Shown here: piece by piece, positions 53,389-61,228 of the stretch | Numbering within the stretch: the stretch's first letter is position 1 | Layout: the number at the start of each line of letters is the position of its first letter | Assembly: GCF_041435355.1 (NCBI RefSeq) | Contig: NZ_CP108442.1 | Span: forward strand, 3,968,001 to 4,032,000 | DNA from: Streptomyces sp. NBC_01276 | Lineage (GTDB): Bacteria; Actinomycetota; Actinomycetes; Streptomycetales; Streptomycetaceae | DNA: 64,000 bases | Direction of reading: 5' to 3' | Notes under the pieces: model-generated | Told to the model about the DNA's origin: nothing | Database searches by the model: none | The model's input: only the letters and a program-made list of their open reading frames with translations | Translations under genes and position numbers: made by a program

Positions 53389-54282
53389 ATGACGGAACGG
53401 GCGCCGTACGCGCGGATCGCGGCGGAACTGCGGGGGCGGATCGAGAGCGGCGAGCTCCGCCCGGGGGACCGGGTGCCGTCGACCCGCGCGATCACCCGAC
53501 GGTGGGGCGTGGCCATGGCCACGGCGAGCAAGGCACTGGCCGCCCTGGGACAGGAGGGCCTGGTCCGCGCCGTACCGGGAGTCGGGACGGTGGTCGCGGC
53601 GGCTCCCGCCCGGCCCGCCGCCCCGGCCGACGACTCGGCCGTCCGGGCCCGCATCGTGCGCACGGCGATCGGTCTCGCGGACGCGGAGGGCCTGGCCGCC
53701 CTCACCATGCGGCGACTCGGAGCGGAGCTCGGGGTCTCGGCGATGTCCCTGTACCGGCACGTACGGAACAAGGAGGAACTGGTCGTCCTGATGGCCGACG
53801 CGGCCTTCGCCGAGTTCCCGCTGCCGCGGGCGGAGCCGGGGGACGGCTGGCGGGCTCGGCTGGAGGCGTCGGCGCAGGCGCAGTGGCGGCTGTACGGGGC
53901 CCACCCCTGGCTGGCCGCGGCCATGAACCTGAACCGGCCGCTGCTCGTCCCGAATGGAATGCGCCACATCGAATGGGCACTGACCGCGCTGGAGGACCTG
54001 TATCCGGACGCGGACGCACGCATGCACGCGGCGATCTCGCTCTTCGCCTACGTAAGGGGCCAGGCCATCGACCGGGAACCGGAGGCGGTCGCGGAGCGAT
54101 CCAGCGGAGTGTCGGGCGAACAGTGGATGGAAGCCCAGCAGGCACGCATGGCGGCCCTCTTGGGCAACGGCACCTTCCCGGCCTTCACCGCGGCCCGCGC
54201 GGACGCCGACCTCTCCCCTGAGTCCCTCTTCCGCTTCGGCCTCACGACCCTGCTCGACGGCCTGGCCACCCGGGCGACGTGA
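53389..54282 (+). CDS. GntR-TetR hybrid transcriptional regulator
   Basis: 297 aa. Residues 1-70 form a GntR winged helix (YARIAAELRGRIESGELRPGDRVPSTRAITRRWGVAMATASKALAALGQEGLVRAVPGVGTVV). Residues 80-130 form a second, TetR-type HTH (RIVRTAIGLADAEGLAALTMRRLGAELGVSAMSLYRHVRNKEEL), followed by a TetR C-terminal ligand domain (WLAAAMNLNRPLL). A protein with two DNA-binding modules can contact two operator types. Divergent from the FAD monooxygenase. ATG 53389; weak ribosome site GTGGAG. Confidence 0.9.
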   Translation: MTERAPYARIAAELRGRIESGELRPGDRVPSTRAITRRWGVAMATASKALAALGQEGLVRAVPGVGTVVAAAPARPAAPADDSAVRARIVRTAIGLADAEGLAALTMRRLGAELGVSAMSLYRHVRNKEELVVLMADAAFAEFPLPRAEPGDGWRARLEASAQAQWRLYGAHPWLAAAMNLNRPLLVPNGMRHIEWALTALEDLYPDADARMHAAISLFAYVRGQAIDREPEAVAERSSGVSGEQWMEAQQARMAALLGNGTFPAFTAARADADLSPESLFRFGLTTLLDGLATRAT

Positions 54283-54388
54283 AGGCCGGCGCGGCGGGGG
54301 GAAAGCCCGCCTCCGCCACGCCCGGCCGGCACCGGGGAGGCGAAAGACCTGGTGCGCGGGGCCGACGGGACCGGGTAACGTCATTGTC

Positions 54389-54418
54389 ATGTTCTTCCAG
54401 ACCCCGATTTACGAGTGA
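54389..54418 (+). CDS. Nine-residue leader peptide ORF
   Basis: ATG at 54389 encodes MFFQTPIYE then TGA. Alternative stems start at its stop codon: GAGGGCGT (54417-54424) with ACGCCCTC (54440-54447), and GACGGGC (54425-54431) with GCCCGTC (54460-54466); CGTGAC can also pair with 54451-54456. The DUF6243 gene begins 97 nt later. The layout fits a translation-coupled attenuator (inference); coding of so short an ORF cannot be proven here. Confidence 0.45.
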   Translation: MFFQTPIYE

Positions 54419-54515
54419 GGGCGTGACGGGCCCCTGCTGACGCCCTCCGACGTCACCGCGCCCGTCCCCCCACCGATGCATCCGTAGATCAGCCACACCG
54501 TTACCGGGAGAACCC

Positions 54516-54731
54516 ATGACCGTGAGCAAGAACATCAACAACCCCGTGGGCCAGGGCGGCGGCCAGCGCAAGAGGCTGTCCCGCGCGGAACGGCAGAACA
54601 ACGGTCCGCACCGCAACCGCGACCGCCAGGGTGCCGCCGACCAGAAGGCGGAGCTGCTGCGCAAGATGCGCGAGAAGGCGGGCACGGCCGAGGGCGCCGG
54701 GCAGCCGGGCGACGACACCGCACAGAGCTGA
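54516..54731 (+). CDS. DUF6243 family small protein
   Basis: 71 aa, highly charged and basic, no Cys or membrane segment. The sequence MTVSKNINNPVGQGGGQRKR followed by LSRAERQNNGPHRNRDRQGAADQKAELLRKMREK is the conserved DUF6243 pattern of Streptomyces. Probably nucleic-acid-associated given its basicity, but no function is known. A ribosome site GGGAG (54508) precedes ATG 54516. A terminator hairpin follows at 54765-54793. Confidence 0.85.
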   Translation: MTVSKNINNPVGQGGGQRKRLSRAERQNNGPHRNRDRQGAADQKAELLRKMREKAGTAEGAGQPGDDTAQS

Positions 54732-54764
54732 CGCGCCGCCGCCGCGGGGCGGCAGCGCACACGG

Positions 54765-54793
54765 GGCCCGGACCGCGACGCGCGGTCCGGGCC
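54765..54793 (+). terminator. Terminator after DUF6243
   Basis: GGCCCGGACCGCG (54765-54777) pairs with CGCGGTCCGGGCC (54781-54793), loop ACG, followed by TT. It terminates DUF6243 and the leader transcript. Confidence 0.85.
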
Positions 54794-54829
54794 TTGCGCG
54801 TCCACCGACGAAGGACCAGGCGTTTGGCG

Positions 54830-55114
54830 TTTGTCCGTACGCGTCGTTACGCGGTGGGGTACGTGACGGTTGCCGAGCGGGAGCTCGATCCCGCCGAATA
54901 TCCGGGCGCCGGTCCGGCAGGGCTCGTGCCCGGTGCGCTGGTGTTCCGGATGACGCGTGGTCCGGTGGACCGGGACGACTGGCGGCAGTGGTGGAGCTAC
55001 GTGCCGGGTGCCTGCCGGCGTCGGCCGCAGGGGGCGGGCAGCACTCTGAACGGGCGGGAGCTGCATCCCGTGATCCAGGTGTCCTACGAGGACGCGGTGG
55101 CCTACGCGTCTGCC
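54830..55114 (+). pseudogene. Formylglycine-generating enzyme (SUMF1-type) fragment, middle part
   Basis: The reading frame YVTVAERELDPAEYPG ... VPGALVFRMTRGPVD ... QWWSYVPGACRRRPQGAGSTLNGRELHPVIQVSYEDAVAYAS matches the central region of sulfatase-modifying factor 1 / FGE. The N-terminal MGS-type block is absent upstream, and the expected KRLPTEAEWE continuation is absent downstream. Cannot make an active enzyme. Part of a scrambled relic continuing to about 55.47 kb. Confidence 0.8.
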
Positions 55115-55121
55115 CGTCTCG

Positions 55122-55260
55122 AAGGCGCACCCCGATCCTGCCCCGAAGGCCTGCTGCGCCCCGCGCAACCCCCGCGTGGACCTCCCGGCCGGCACCCAGG
55201 GGGGCGGCGAGCGCTTCATGCACAGGGTCACGAAGGGCGGCTCCCACCTGTGCGCCTCGA
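55122..55260 (+). pseudogene. FGE terminal fragments joined out of order
   Basis: In a different frame, KAHPDPAPKACCAPRNPRV resembles the Cys-Cys N-terminus of FGE proteins. It is followed by MHRVTKGGSHLCASNYC, the C-terminal active-site block of FGE with its two catalytic Cys. Between and around them the rest of the enzyme is missing. No start codon or ribosome site. It indicates deletions and rearrangement of one gene. Confidence 0.72.
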
Positions 55261-55261
55261 A

Positions 55262-55470
55262 CTACTGCCCGGCGGGTTCACCCTCGCCGGCGAGGGCCTC
55301 AACGTGGGCAAGGACGGCGGCGACGCCGGCACCGCCGACTACCCCGGTACCGCACCCTTCACGTTCACCGGCGGCACCCTCCACCGCGTCGCCGTCGACG
55401 TCAGCGGCGATCCGTACGTCGACCTCGAACGCGAGGCCGACGCCATGCTCGCCCGCGAACAGGGACGGAC
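55262..55470 (+). pseudogene. Arylsulfatase C-terminal fragment
   Basis: GGFTLAGEGLNVGKDGGDAGTADYPG then FTFTGGTLHRVAVDVSGDPYVDLEREADAMLAREQ is the conserved C-terminus of arylsulfatases, the enzyme class activated by FGE. The catalytic N-terminal two-thirds are absent. It lies directly after the FGE relic, on the same strand, so a sulfatase/FGE gene pair once stood here. The stretch 54794-55605 holds no other gene I can support. Confidence 0.78.
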
Positions 55471-55605
55471 GCAGAAGTGCCGACCGACCCCGACCGGAGC
55501 GACGGTTCGCCCCCGGCGGAGCCGGGGAGCTGGACCGGCCCCTGCAGCGTGCAGGGCTGCCGGTCCGGACTGCGGCCGCTTTTCGGACCGGGTGCAACGG
55601 GTCCT

Positions 55606-57120
55606 TCACCCCGTGTCCGGCAGCCAGGCGTTGTTGTTCTCGTTGTACCAATAGCTGTGGCCGGCGTTCAGGGCGACCGTGCGGAACGGGCGGCCGTGGT
55701 CGTCGATGCGGGTGGTGCCCTTGCGCTCGCCACTGCTCCAGGCCAGCTCCAGGTACCAGCTGACGTCCTGACCGAGTGTGGCGGCGTCGATGTTCAGCAC
55801 CTGGGGGTCGGTGGCGGAGACCTTGTACGGGAAGTCGGTCGAGGCCGTCTGCCGCTCGCCCTCCTTGCCGGGTACGGGCCTGGCCCTCGGGGAGGCGTCG
55901 TCCAGGTCCACGGCAAAGGACGCCGGCACCAGCGCGCCGCCGCAACCGGCGCCCATGGTGTACGCGTTCCAGCCGGGAGCCTTGCCACCGCTCACGACAT
56001 GGACGTACAGCGCGTGCAGGACCGCGGTCCTGCCCTCGGCGCCCTGGACGGTCAGCTGCATGCGCAGGTGCCCCGCCGGGACGGCATGCAGGGCCCGGGC
56101 CCACCCTTCGGTCGCCTGCGCGGCGGGGGGCGGGGGGACCGTGCCGGGGGCCTTGTCCAGGGCGAACCACTGGCCGCAGGGGCTGTCCCAGTTGTCGGGC
56201 AGGACGTTGACCGTGAACGGGGCGGCGGGGGAGGCCCCCTCCTTGGCGGTGGCCGACGAGGTGGACGTGGACGTTGCCGGGGGGGACGACGGTCCGGGGC
56301 CGGACGGGGGTGCGGAATCGGCTGTGGGCGTGGGTGATGACGACCCGCCGGACGGCACGGCCGGGCCCGCCGCCGCCCGCTCGCGCGAGGACGGCTGGGC
56401 GGCGCCGTGGCGCGTGTCCCCGGGACCCGTATCTCCCATGGCGGAGACGGCGGCGGCGGTCCCCGCCACCGCGGCGGTGGCCACGGCGGCCGCAAGGGCG
56501 AGCAGCAGCCGAGGACGCCGGGCCCCCGGTACGGAGGTCCGGGCGGGGCCCGGCTGGATGAGGGCGGCGGGGCCGTGTGCGGGTGTCTCCGTCGCCGGTG
56601 CAGGAGCGGGTGCCTCCGCCGGTGCCGGCGCGGGAGCGGGGGTAGGCGCCGGGGCGGGTGCCTCGGCAGCGGCAGGGCCGGGCACCGGGGCGGACCCGGC
56701 CGCGGACGCCGGGGCCGGTGCGGGGCCGGTCTCCGTCTGCGGCCGGACCTCCGGAGCCTCCCCAGCCACCACCACCGCCGATGCAGGCGGCACCTCCGGC
56801 GTGGCGTCACCGCCCCGTGGCGCCCCGGAGTTCGCCGGCCCCGACCCCGAGGCCTGCCCCTCCGTCACCCCCCGCCGCCGCTCCACGAGCGCCAGCAGCC
56901 ACTGCTGGTGCAGCGCGACCAGTTCGTCGGCCGAGGCACCGCAGACTCGCGCGAACCGCTCCACCGGGGCGTAATCCGTGGGCACCGCCGCGCCGCTGCA
57001 ATAGCGGTGCAGCGTCGAGTTGCTGGAGTGCAGGCGCTTCGCGAGCATGCCGTAGCTGCGCCCCGAGCGCTCTTTGAATTCGCGCATCAGCTCCGCGAAC
57101 CGCTCCGTCTCCGTGGCCAT
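55606..57120 (-). CDS. XRE-type HTH membrane protein with long Pro/Ala linker
   Basis: 504 aa. N-terminal helix-turn-helix (about 1-65: FAELMREFKERSGRSYGMLAKRLHSSNSTLHRYCSG), then Pro/Ala-rich low complexity (80-190), one TM helix (LLLALAAAVATAAVAGTAAAVSAMG, about 205-228), a Ser/Thr/Pro linker, and an extracytoplasmic domain (about 290-504) with two Cys pairs (SPCGQWF, AGCGG) and a beta-rich end (GHSYWYNENNNAWLPDTG). The outside domain could signal to an inside DNA-binding or protein-binding domain (inference). ATG 57120 with GAGGG upstream. Its end abuts the sulfatase relic. Confidence 0.85.
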   Translation of the reverse strand: MATETERFAELMREFKERSGRSYGMLAKRLHSSNSTLHRYCSGAAVPTDYAPVERFARVCGASADELVALHQQWLLALVERRRGVTEGQASGSGPANSGAPRGGDATPEVPPASAVVVAGEAPEVRPQTETGPAPAPASAAGSAPVPGPAAAEAPAPAPTPAPAPAPAEAPAPAPATETPAHGPAALIQPGPARTSVPGARRPRLLLALAAAVATAAVAGTAAAVSAMGDTGPGDTRHGAAQPSSRERAAAGPAVPSGGSSSPTPTADSAPPSGPGPSSPPATSTSTSSATAKEGASPAAPFTVNVLPDNWDSPCGQWFALDKAPGTVPPPPAAQATEGWARALHAVPAGHLRMQLTVQGAEGRTAVLHALYVHVVSGGKAPGWNAYTMGAGCGGALVPASFAVDLDDASPRARPVPGKEGERQTASTDFPYKVSATDPQVLNIDAATLGQDVSWYLELAWSSGERKGTTRIDDHGRPFRTVALNAGHSYWYNENNNAWLPDTG

Positions 57121-57449
57121 TCCACCCTCCCCCTCATCCCGGAAGCACGTTCCAGGCTCGCCCGATCGCCCAGGTGAGAGGGGTCGGGAGCGTTCCAGGG
57201 TTCCTACTATCCCGGTCCAGACGCCACTGGGACGAAACCGGCCCCACAGTTGCGTCATCAGCCCGTCGGTCCGCCGGTCGGATCGGCGGTCGGATCGGCG
57301 GTCGCAACGGGAGGGCCCCCACCCGCCCCACCGGCCGCCCTCGGCCGCCTGCGGCAGCAGCCGACCGGAACAGCAGCCCCACCCAAAGTCTCGTCAGGCG
57401 GGAAGCGGAAGCCTCCGTCTGACCCCCGCACCGAAACGGAGAGTTCCCC
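57121..57449. other. 329-bp divergent intergenic region with short tandem repeat
   Basis: Between the XRE-type membrane protein and the DUF4232 lipoprotein. It holds a 12-bp unit (CGGTCGGATCGG) in two and a half copies at about 57281-57306, and the ribosome site ACGGAG (about 57436) of the lipoprotein. I see no gene and no convincing promoter hexamers. Confidence 0.55.
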
Positions 57450-58169
57450 ATGCGCACCTACCGACTCCGCACCACCGCCCTGGCCGCCGCCACCGCCGGC
57501 CTCGCTCTGGCACTGACCGCCTGCGGCGGCTCGGACAGCGCCGGCGGGACGACCGCGAACCCCGCCGCGTCCAAGAGCGCGGACAAGCAGGTCTCGACCG
57601 GGACCGTGACGCCGTCCGGGGAGGACGCCTCCGCCGCCCCGTCCGCCGGCAAGGTCACCGGAACCGGTACGGCCACCGCCACCCCGGCGAAGGCCGGTTC
57701 GGGCGGTAAGGGCACGGGGGGCACCACCGGTGACTCCTACGCCTACGCCCACCCCTGCTCGGCCCGCGACCTGACCGTCAGGGTCACTTCCCCGACGGGC
57801 GCTCCGGCCACCGTCCGCGTCATCGCCGTGACCAACAACGGTTCCAGCTCCTGCGGTCTCGACTACTTCCCCACCGTCGGCTTCAGCGCCAAGGGCGGCG
57901 CGCTCGGTCTCCAGGCCGCTGCCCCCGGTGGTCTGGGCGGCGCCCCGGCGTACCCGGTGCACCCCGGCGCCACCGCGTACGCGGCCGTGGACCTCAACCC
58001 GTCGGGTGGCAACGGCCCCGTGGCCGACGAGGTCAACGTCCTGGCCGACAAGGAGCACATGCCGAACGCGGACGGCGTCAGCCTCCAGCTGGCCAAGCCG
58101 GGCAGCGTCGCCAACCCGAAGGTCGGCCTGTACCGCACCAACACCCGCGACGCGCTGAGCGCCTTCTGA
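57450..58169 (+). CDS. DUF4232 lipoprotein
   Basis: 239 aa. Lipoprotein signal peptide (LRTTALAAATAGLALALTAC, Cys 25). Ala/Thr/Gly linker (about 26-100), then a DUF4232 domain (100-239): HPCSARDLTVRVTSPTGAPATVRVIAVTNNGSSSCGLDYFPTVGF. The two Cys probably form a disulfide. Surface-anchored, of unknown function; this family is expanded in Streptomyces. ATG 57450. Followed by a 20-bp palindrome (58177-58196). Confidence 0.92.
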   Translation: MRTYRLRTTALAAATAGLALALTACGGSDSAGGTTANPAASKSADKQVSTGTVTPSGEDASAAPSAGKVTGTGTATATPAKAGSGGKGTGGTTGDSYAYAHPCSARDLTVRVTSPTGAPATVRVIAVTNNGSSSCGLDYFPTVGFSAKGGALGLQAAAPGGLGGAPAYPVHPGATAYAAVDLNPSGGNGPVADEVNVLADKEHMPNADGVSLQLAKPGSVANPKVGLYRTNTRDALSAF

Positions 58170-58176
58170 ACGGAGT

Positions 58177-58196
58177 TCCGGGGCCGCGGCCCCGGA
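58177..58196 (+). terminator. Palindromic hairpin after DUF4232 gene
   Basis: TCCGGGGCCG/CGGCCCCGGA, a 10-bp perfect palindrome 8 bp after the stop codon. Likely terminator; no T-run. Confidence 0.65.
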
Positions 58197-58571
58197 CGTC
58201 CCACGGGGTGTGTCGCCTGGCGGGTCAACTGCCCCGGGCGAGGAAACGCTGGACAACCGCCTCGCCGAACGCAGGGCAGTCCGAGACGAGCTCAAGCCCC
58301 TGGAGCGTGAGTTGGCTCAGCTCCGGGGCTTGATCGACGTGGCGGTCGGCGCGGTCAAGGCCGTGGTCCTCTCTCCTCGGCGTACCCGGGGACACGCCGG
58401 GTCTGGGTCGCCGGTTGCATGCGGAACCGACGAGCGCCCCGTGGCCACCGTCGAGCAGGTCCCCGCCCCGGCCGAAGGACCTCAGGGTCCGCGCCGGCCA
58501 GTCGTCCGGCTCCAGCGGGTGCCAGGCGACAGCGGGCGGCCCAGCCCGGCTGGGACCGGGCGTATGTTCGT

Positions 58572-58607
58572 GCCCTCGCCCTCGCCCTCGCCCTCGCCCT
58601 CGCCCTC
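58572..58607. repeat. Hexanucleotide microsatellite (GCCCTC x6)
   Basis: Six exact head-to-tail copies of GCCCTC, followed by a degenerate GCCCCT. It lies in the gene-poor region. Prone to slippage. Confidence 0.95.
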
Positions 58608-58685
58608 GCCCCTGGCATCCGGCCGGGCCGCCCGGGCGAGGTGATCTTCACAAGGGGCACGGCGCAACAACCTGACGCCCTGTCG

Positions 58686-58719
58686 GGGAATCGAACCCGC
58701 GCTATAAGCTTGGGAATCT
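58686..58719 (-). repeat. tRNA-Gly 3'-half-like element, copy A
   Basis: On the minus strand it reads AGATTCCCAAGC ... ATAGCGCGGG then TTCGATTCCC: anticodon-loop-like TTCCCAA (CCC, Gly), variable loop and T-arm of a tRNA. The T-stem is only partly paired and no D-arm or acceptor 5' strand precedes it, so it is not a functional tRNA. 27 of 34 positions match copy B at 59939-59972, same orientation. Confidence 0.65.
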
Positions 58720-58905
58720 GTGGCGCGCAGACGATCTGCAAGGTGTCTGACCTGTGGAAATAACCCGATGGGCGAGCTGTCGTGGGGCGAGCGTTCCATG
58801 GGCCGATCGTCGGGCCTCCCTCCCGTCCGAGCCGGGGGAGGGCGTTCTGGGTTGTGGTCTGCGGTTCCGAACGGCTGCCTCAGAGTGCTTGGCCGCCCTG
58901 GCTGT

Positions 58906-59682
58906 CTAGCGGGCGAGGAACCTCTCGACCGCCGTCGCCAGGGCCTGCGGACTTTCGTCGGGGGCGAAGTGACCGGCGTCGTCGAAGACCTCGAGCTCGG
59001 CGTTCGGATACCACTGCAGCCACGTGGATCGCATGGTGTCGGGGCTCATCGCCGGGTCGCTCGCACCGGCCACTACAAGCACTGGCGTCGCGTTTCCCTT
59101 GACCAGCTCGTGGATATCAGGGCCGCGTGTCCAGGATTCGAGGTACGAGCGCAGGGCCGTCTGCGAGGACCGTTCCGAGCCGTTCACCCTGGCGTCCAGC
59201 CACGCGTCGTCGTGCCGGCTGCCGGTGAGGGCGTCGAAGATCGTCCTGCGGTTGCCGGAATCCTCCACGGCCCCGACGAACAGCTCCCACATCTCCCCTT
59301 CGAGCGGGAACCCGGACGCGGGCACGGGCGAGATGCCGATGATCGAGCGGATCCGTGAGGGGGCGTCCAGCAACAGCTGCTGGGCCGCCTTGCCGCCCAT
59401 GGAGTGACCGATAACAGAGAAGGTGTCCCAGCCGAGGCCGTCGGCCACGGCGAGGGCGTCCGCCGCGATTTCCTCCATCGTGTACGTGCCGGGGGTGTCC
59501 ATCGCCTCGCCGTACCCACGGCAGTCCACGAACGCGTAGCTGAACGCGCCTCCGTCCAGGTGCTGCCGCAGATGGTCGAAACTCGACCTGTCGCTGAGCC
59601 AGTGGTGGAGTGCGATGACCTGCTCCGGACCGCTGCCCTGCACCTCGTACGGAATGACGTTTCCTGCTCCACGGTTTGCCAC
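58906..59682 (-). CDS. Alpha/beta hydrolase
   Basis: 258 aa. Nucleophile elbow VIGHSMGGKAAQQLL (Ser near 94), acid in VVAGASDPAMSPD and catalytic His in DDAGHFAPDESPQ. The lid region is short. No signal peptide. Similar to small epoxide hydrolase/haloperoxidase-like esterases; substrate unknown. It is flanked by two tRNA-Gly 3'-half-like repeats, which may mark a small inserted segment. ATG 59682 follows GGGGAG. Confidence 0.88.
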   Translation of the reverse strand: MANRGAGNVIPYEVQGSGPEQVIALHHWLSDRSSFDHLRQHLDGGAFSYAFVDCRGYGEAMDTPGTYTMEEIAADALAVADGLGWDTFSVIGHSMGGKAAQQLLLDAPSRIRSIIGISPVPASGFPLEGEMWELFVGAVEDSGNRRTIFDALTGSRHDDAWLDARVNGSERSSQTALRSYLESWTRGPDIHELVKGNATPVLVVAGASDPAMSPDTMRSTWLQWYPNAELEVFDDAGHFAPDESPQALATAVERFLAR

Positions 59683-60025
59683 GATGGTGGATCTCCCCTG
59701 TCGGGCCGGGCCCGGAATCCCGCCGGCCGGAGGCTTCGCCCCAAAGGCGTACAGGGAAACCGGGCAGGATCAGCCCGCCAAGCTCCACGTCGTACGGATC
59801 CGAACTCCGATCCAGCCGCGCTTCTCCTCCTCGGCCTCCAGGAGCCGGATCTCGTCGGTGTGGGTGCCGATGCGACCGCGATGGTCTCCATGTCGCTCCC
59901 CTCCAGGTGTCACCAGGCACGGGGAAGGAGCGGAGGGCGGGAGTCCAACCCGCGCTATTGACCTGGGAATCACCCGGCGACCGTTGTTCACCGTCCCTAC
60001 TGGCACGCTGGGTCACGGCGTTCCG
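59683..60025. other. 343-bp intergenic region with tRNA-like copy B
   Basis: Between the hydrolase and the SpoIIE-type phosphatase. No credible gene. It holds the tRNA-like element at 59939-59972 and, near 59690, the ribosome site and leader of the hydrolase gene. Confidence 0.6.
59939..59972 (-). repeat. tRNA-Gly 3'-half-like element, copy B
   Basis: Same orientation and register as copy A, 1253 bp away: GATTCCCAGG ... ATAGCGCGGG then TTGGACTCCC. The T-stem GCGGG/CCCGC pairs better than in copy A, but the first half of a tRNA is missing. Candidate attachment-site remnant together with copy A. Confidence 0.62.
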
Positions 60026-61228
60026 TCATCCGCGCCACTCGAACAGGACGAGCGTCGCGTCGTCCGAGGTGGTTTCGCCGCGTGCCCGCTTGAGGGTGTG
60101 GGAGAGCTCCCGGGCCACCCTGCGGATCCCGTGGTCGGCCTGCTCCAGCTGGTTCACCCAGTCGATCAGCTGCTCCTCGCCGAACTGTTCCTGCCCGCTC
60201 TCGTGCTCCTCGATCAGGCCGTCGGTGAAGCACAGGACGCGGTCGCCCGGCTCCAGGGCCACCGTGCTGACCTGCGGCTGGGCCCCTCCGAATCCGACGG
60301 GGAGGGTCGTGGGGCTGTCCAGACGACCTACGACGCGGTGCGCGCGGATCAGCATCGGCGCGGGATGTCCCGCGTTGACCCATTGGAGCCGCCCCGTGTC
60401 CGTGTCCAGGCGCATCATCTGGGCGGTCACGAAGTGGTCGGGGTCGAACTGCTCGGCGACGGCCCGGTCCATGAAGAGGTAGATCTCGGACAGCTCGATG
60501 CTGATCCGGCGGGCGTGCCGGTACGCGCCGATGGCCACCGTGGCCATCGTGGCCGCGTCCAGGCCGTGCCCCATGGCGTCGACCATGGCCAGGTGCAGGA
60601 CGTCGCCGTTCAGGGCGTAGTCGAAGCTGTCCCCCGCCACGGCGTAGGCGGGCTCCAGGACCCCGGCGACCGCGACGCGCGGCATCACCATCGACAGCGG
60701 GGGCAGCAGGGACCACTGGATCTCCGCAGGGACGCTCATCGGTTCGCTGCGGCGGGTCCGGAAGAAGAGGTCGGTGTAGCCGTTCTTGGTCTGCAGCAGG
60801 TCGGCCGCCAGGCCCGCGATCCTGCGCAGGAGGCGGCGGTCGTCGTCGTCGATCCCGTCCAGGGTGACCGAGAGGACCCCCACCTGGTCGCCGCCGTCCA
60901 GCAGGGGCAGGTGCACCCGTACGCCGTCGGCCGTCGGGACCTCGACCGGGCGTGACTCCAGGAAGCACCGCCCGGCGTCGGAGCGGTCGATGGGCTGCGC
61001 GCCCCCGGCGGCCACGCCGCCGGCGGCGTCCAGAGGGACCAGCTGCTGCAGTCCGTAGTCCTGGAGCAGGATCTGCGGTTCGCGGCCCCCCAACCGGGCC
61101 ACCGTCGTGGCGACGAGCGGGCCGACCATGTGCGGCGGCAGCTCGTGCGCCCGGTCCAGGAGCAGCCCGAGCAGTTCCTCCCCGAAGCTCTCCGAGCGGT
61201 CCGGGTCCCCGCGCCCTCCGACGGTCAT
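60026..61228 (-). CDS. SpoIIE-type serine phosphatase (GAF-PP2C)
   Basis: 400 aa. GAF-like N-terminal domain (about 10-160) and PP2C/SpoIIE phosphatase (about 170-395) with GDSFDYALNGDVL, VDAMGHGLDAATMATVA, WVNAGHPAPMLI, CFTDGLIEEHE and DDATLVLFEW; Asp and Gly metal-binding positions are conserved. It lacks the C-terminal ATPase seen in the larger phosphatase at 7468-9690. It should dephosphorylate anti-anti-sigma proteins. ATG 61228 with GGAGG 9 nt upstream. Divergent from the GNAT/AAA+ fusion. Confidence 0.92.
   Translation of the reverse strand: MTVGGRGDPDRSESFGEELLGLLLDRAHELPPHMVGPLVATTVARLGGREPQILLQDYGLQQLVPLDAAGGVAAGGAQPIDRSDAGRCFLESRPVEVPTADGVRVHLPLLDGGDQVGVLSVTLDGIDDDDRRLLRRIAGLAADLLQTKNGYTDLFFRTRRSEPMSVPAEIQWSLLPPLSMVMPRVAVAGVLEPAYAVAGDSFDYALNGDVLHLAMVDAMGHGLDAATMATVAIGAYRHARRISIELSEIYLFMDRAVAEQFDPDHFVTAQMMRLDTDTGRLQWVNAGHPAPMLIRAHRVVGRLDSPTTLPVGFGGAQPQVSTVALEPGDRVLCFTDGLIEEHESGQEQFGEEQLIDWVNQLEQADHGIRRVARELSHTLKRARGETTSDDATLVLFEWRG

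Larger units (their letters stand above)
58197..58905. other. 709-bp gene-poor region
   Basis: Between the DUF4232 gene and the hydrolase. It contains a possible coiled-coil-coding remnant (about 58245-58365, plus strand: LDNRLAERRAVRDELKP then LERELAQLRGLIDVAV), a hexanucleotide microsatellite (58572-58607) and a tRNA-Gly 3'-half-like element (58686-58719, minus). Codon bias is weaker here than in the surrounding genes. I support no complete gene. Confidence 0.6.

Noticed and set aside
54794..55654. A 286-residue chimeric protein reading through the sulfatase/FGE relic
   Set aside because: It joins fragments of two protein families with non-homologous Arg/Pro-rich sequence between; no proper start or ribosome site.
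58210..58644. Plus-strand ORF of 144 codons
   Set aside because: Only a short coiled-coil-like part looks protein-like; the rest runs through the GCCCTC microsatellite. Listed as a possible remnant only.
58670..58745. A functional tRNA gene near 58.7 kb
   Set aside because: Only anticodon loop to T-arm resemble tRNA; T-stem pairing is incomplete, and D-arm and acceptor stem are missing.
59920..60000. A functional tRNA gene near 59.95 kb
   Set aside because: The acceptor strands do not pair and no D-arm exists; treated as a half-tRNA-like repeat.
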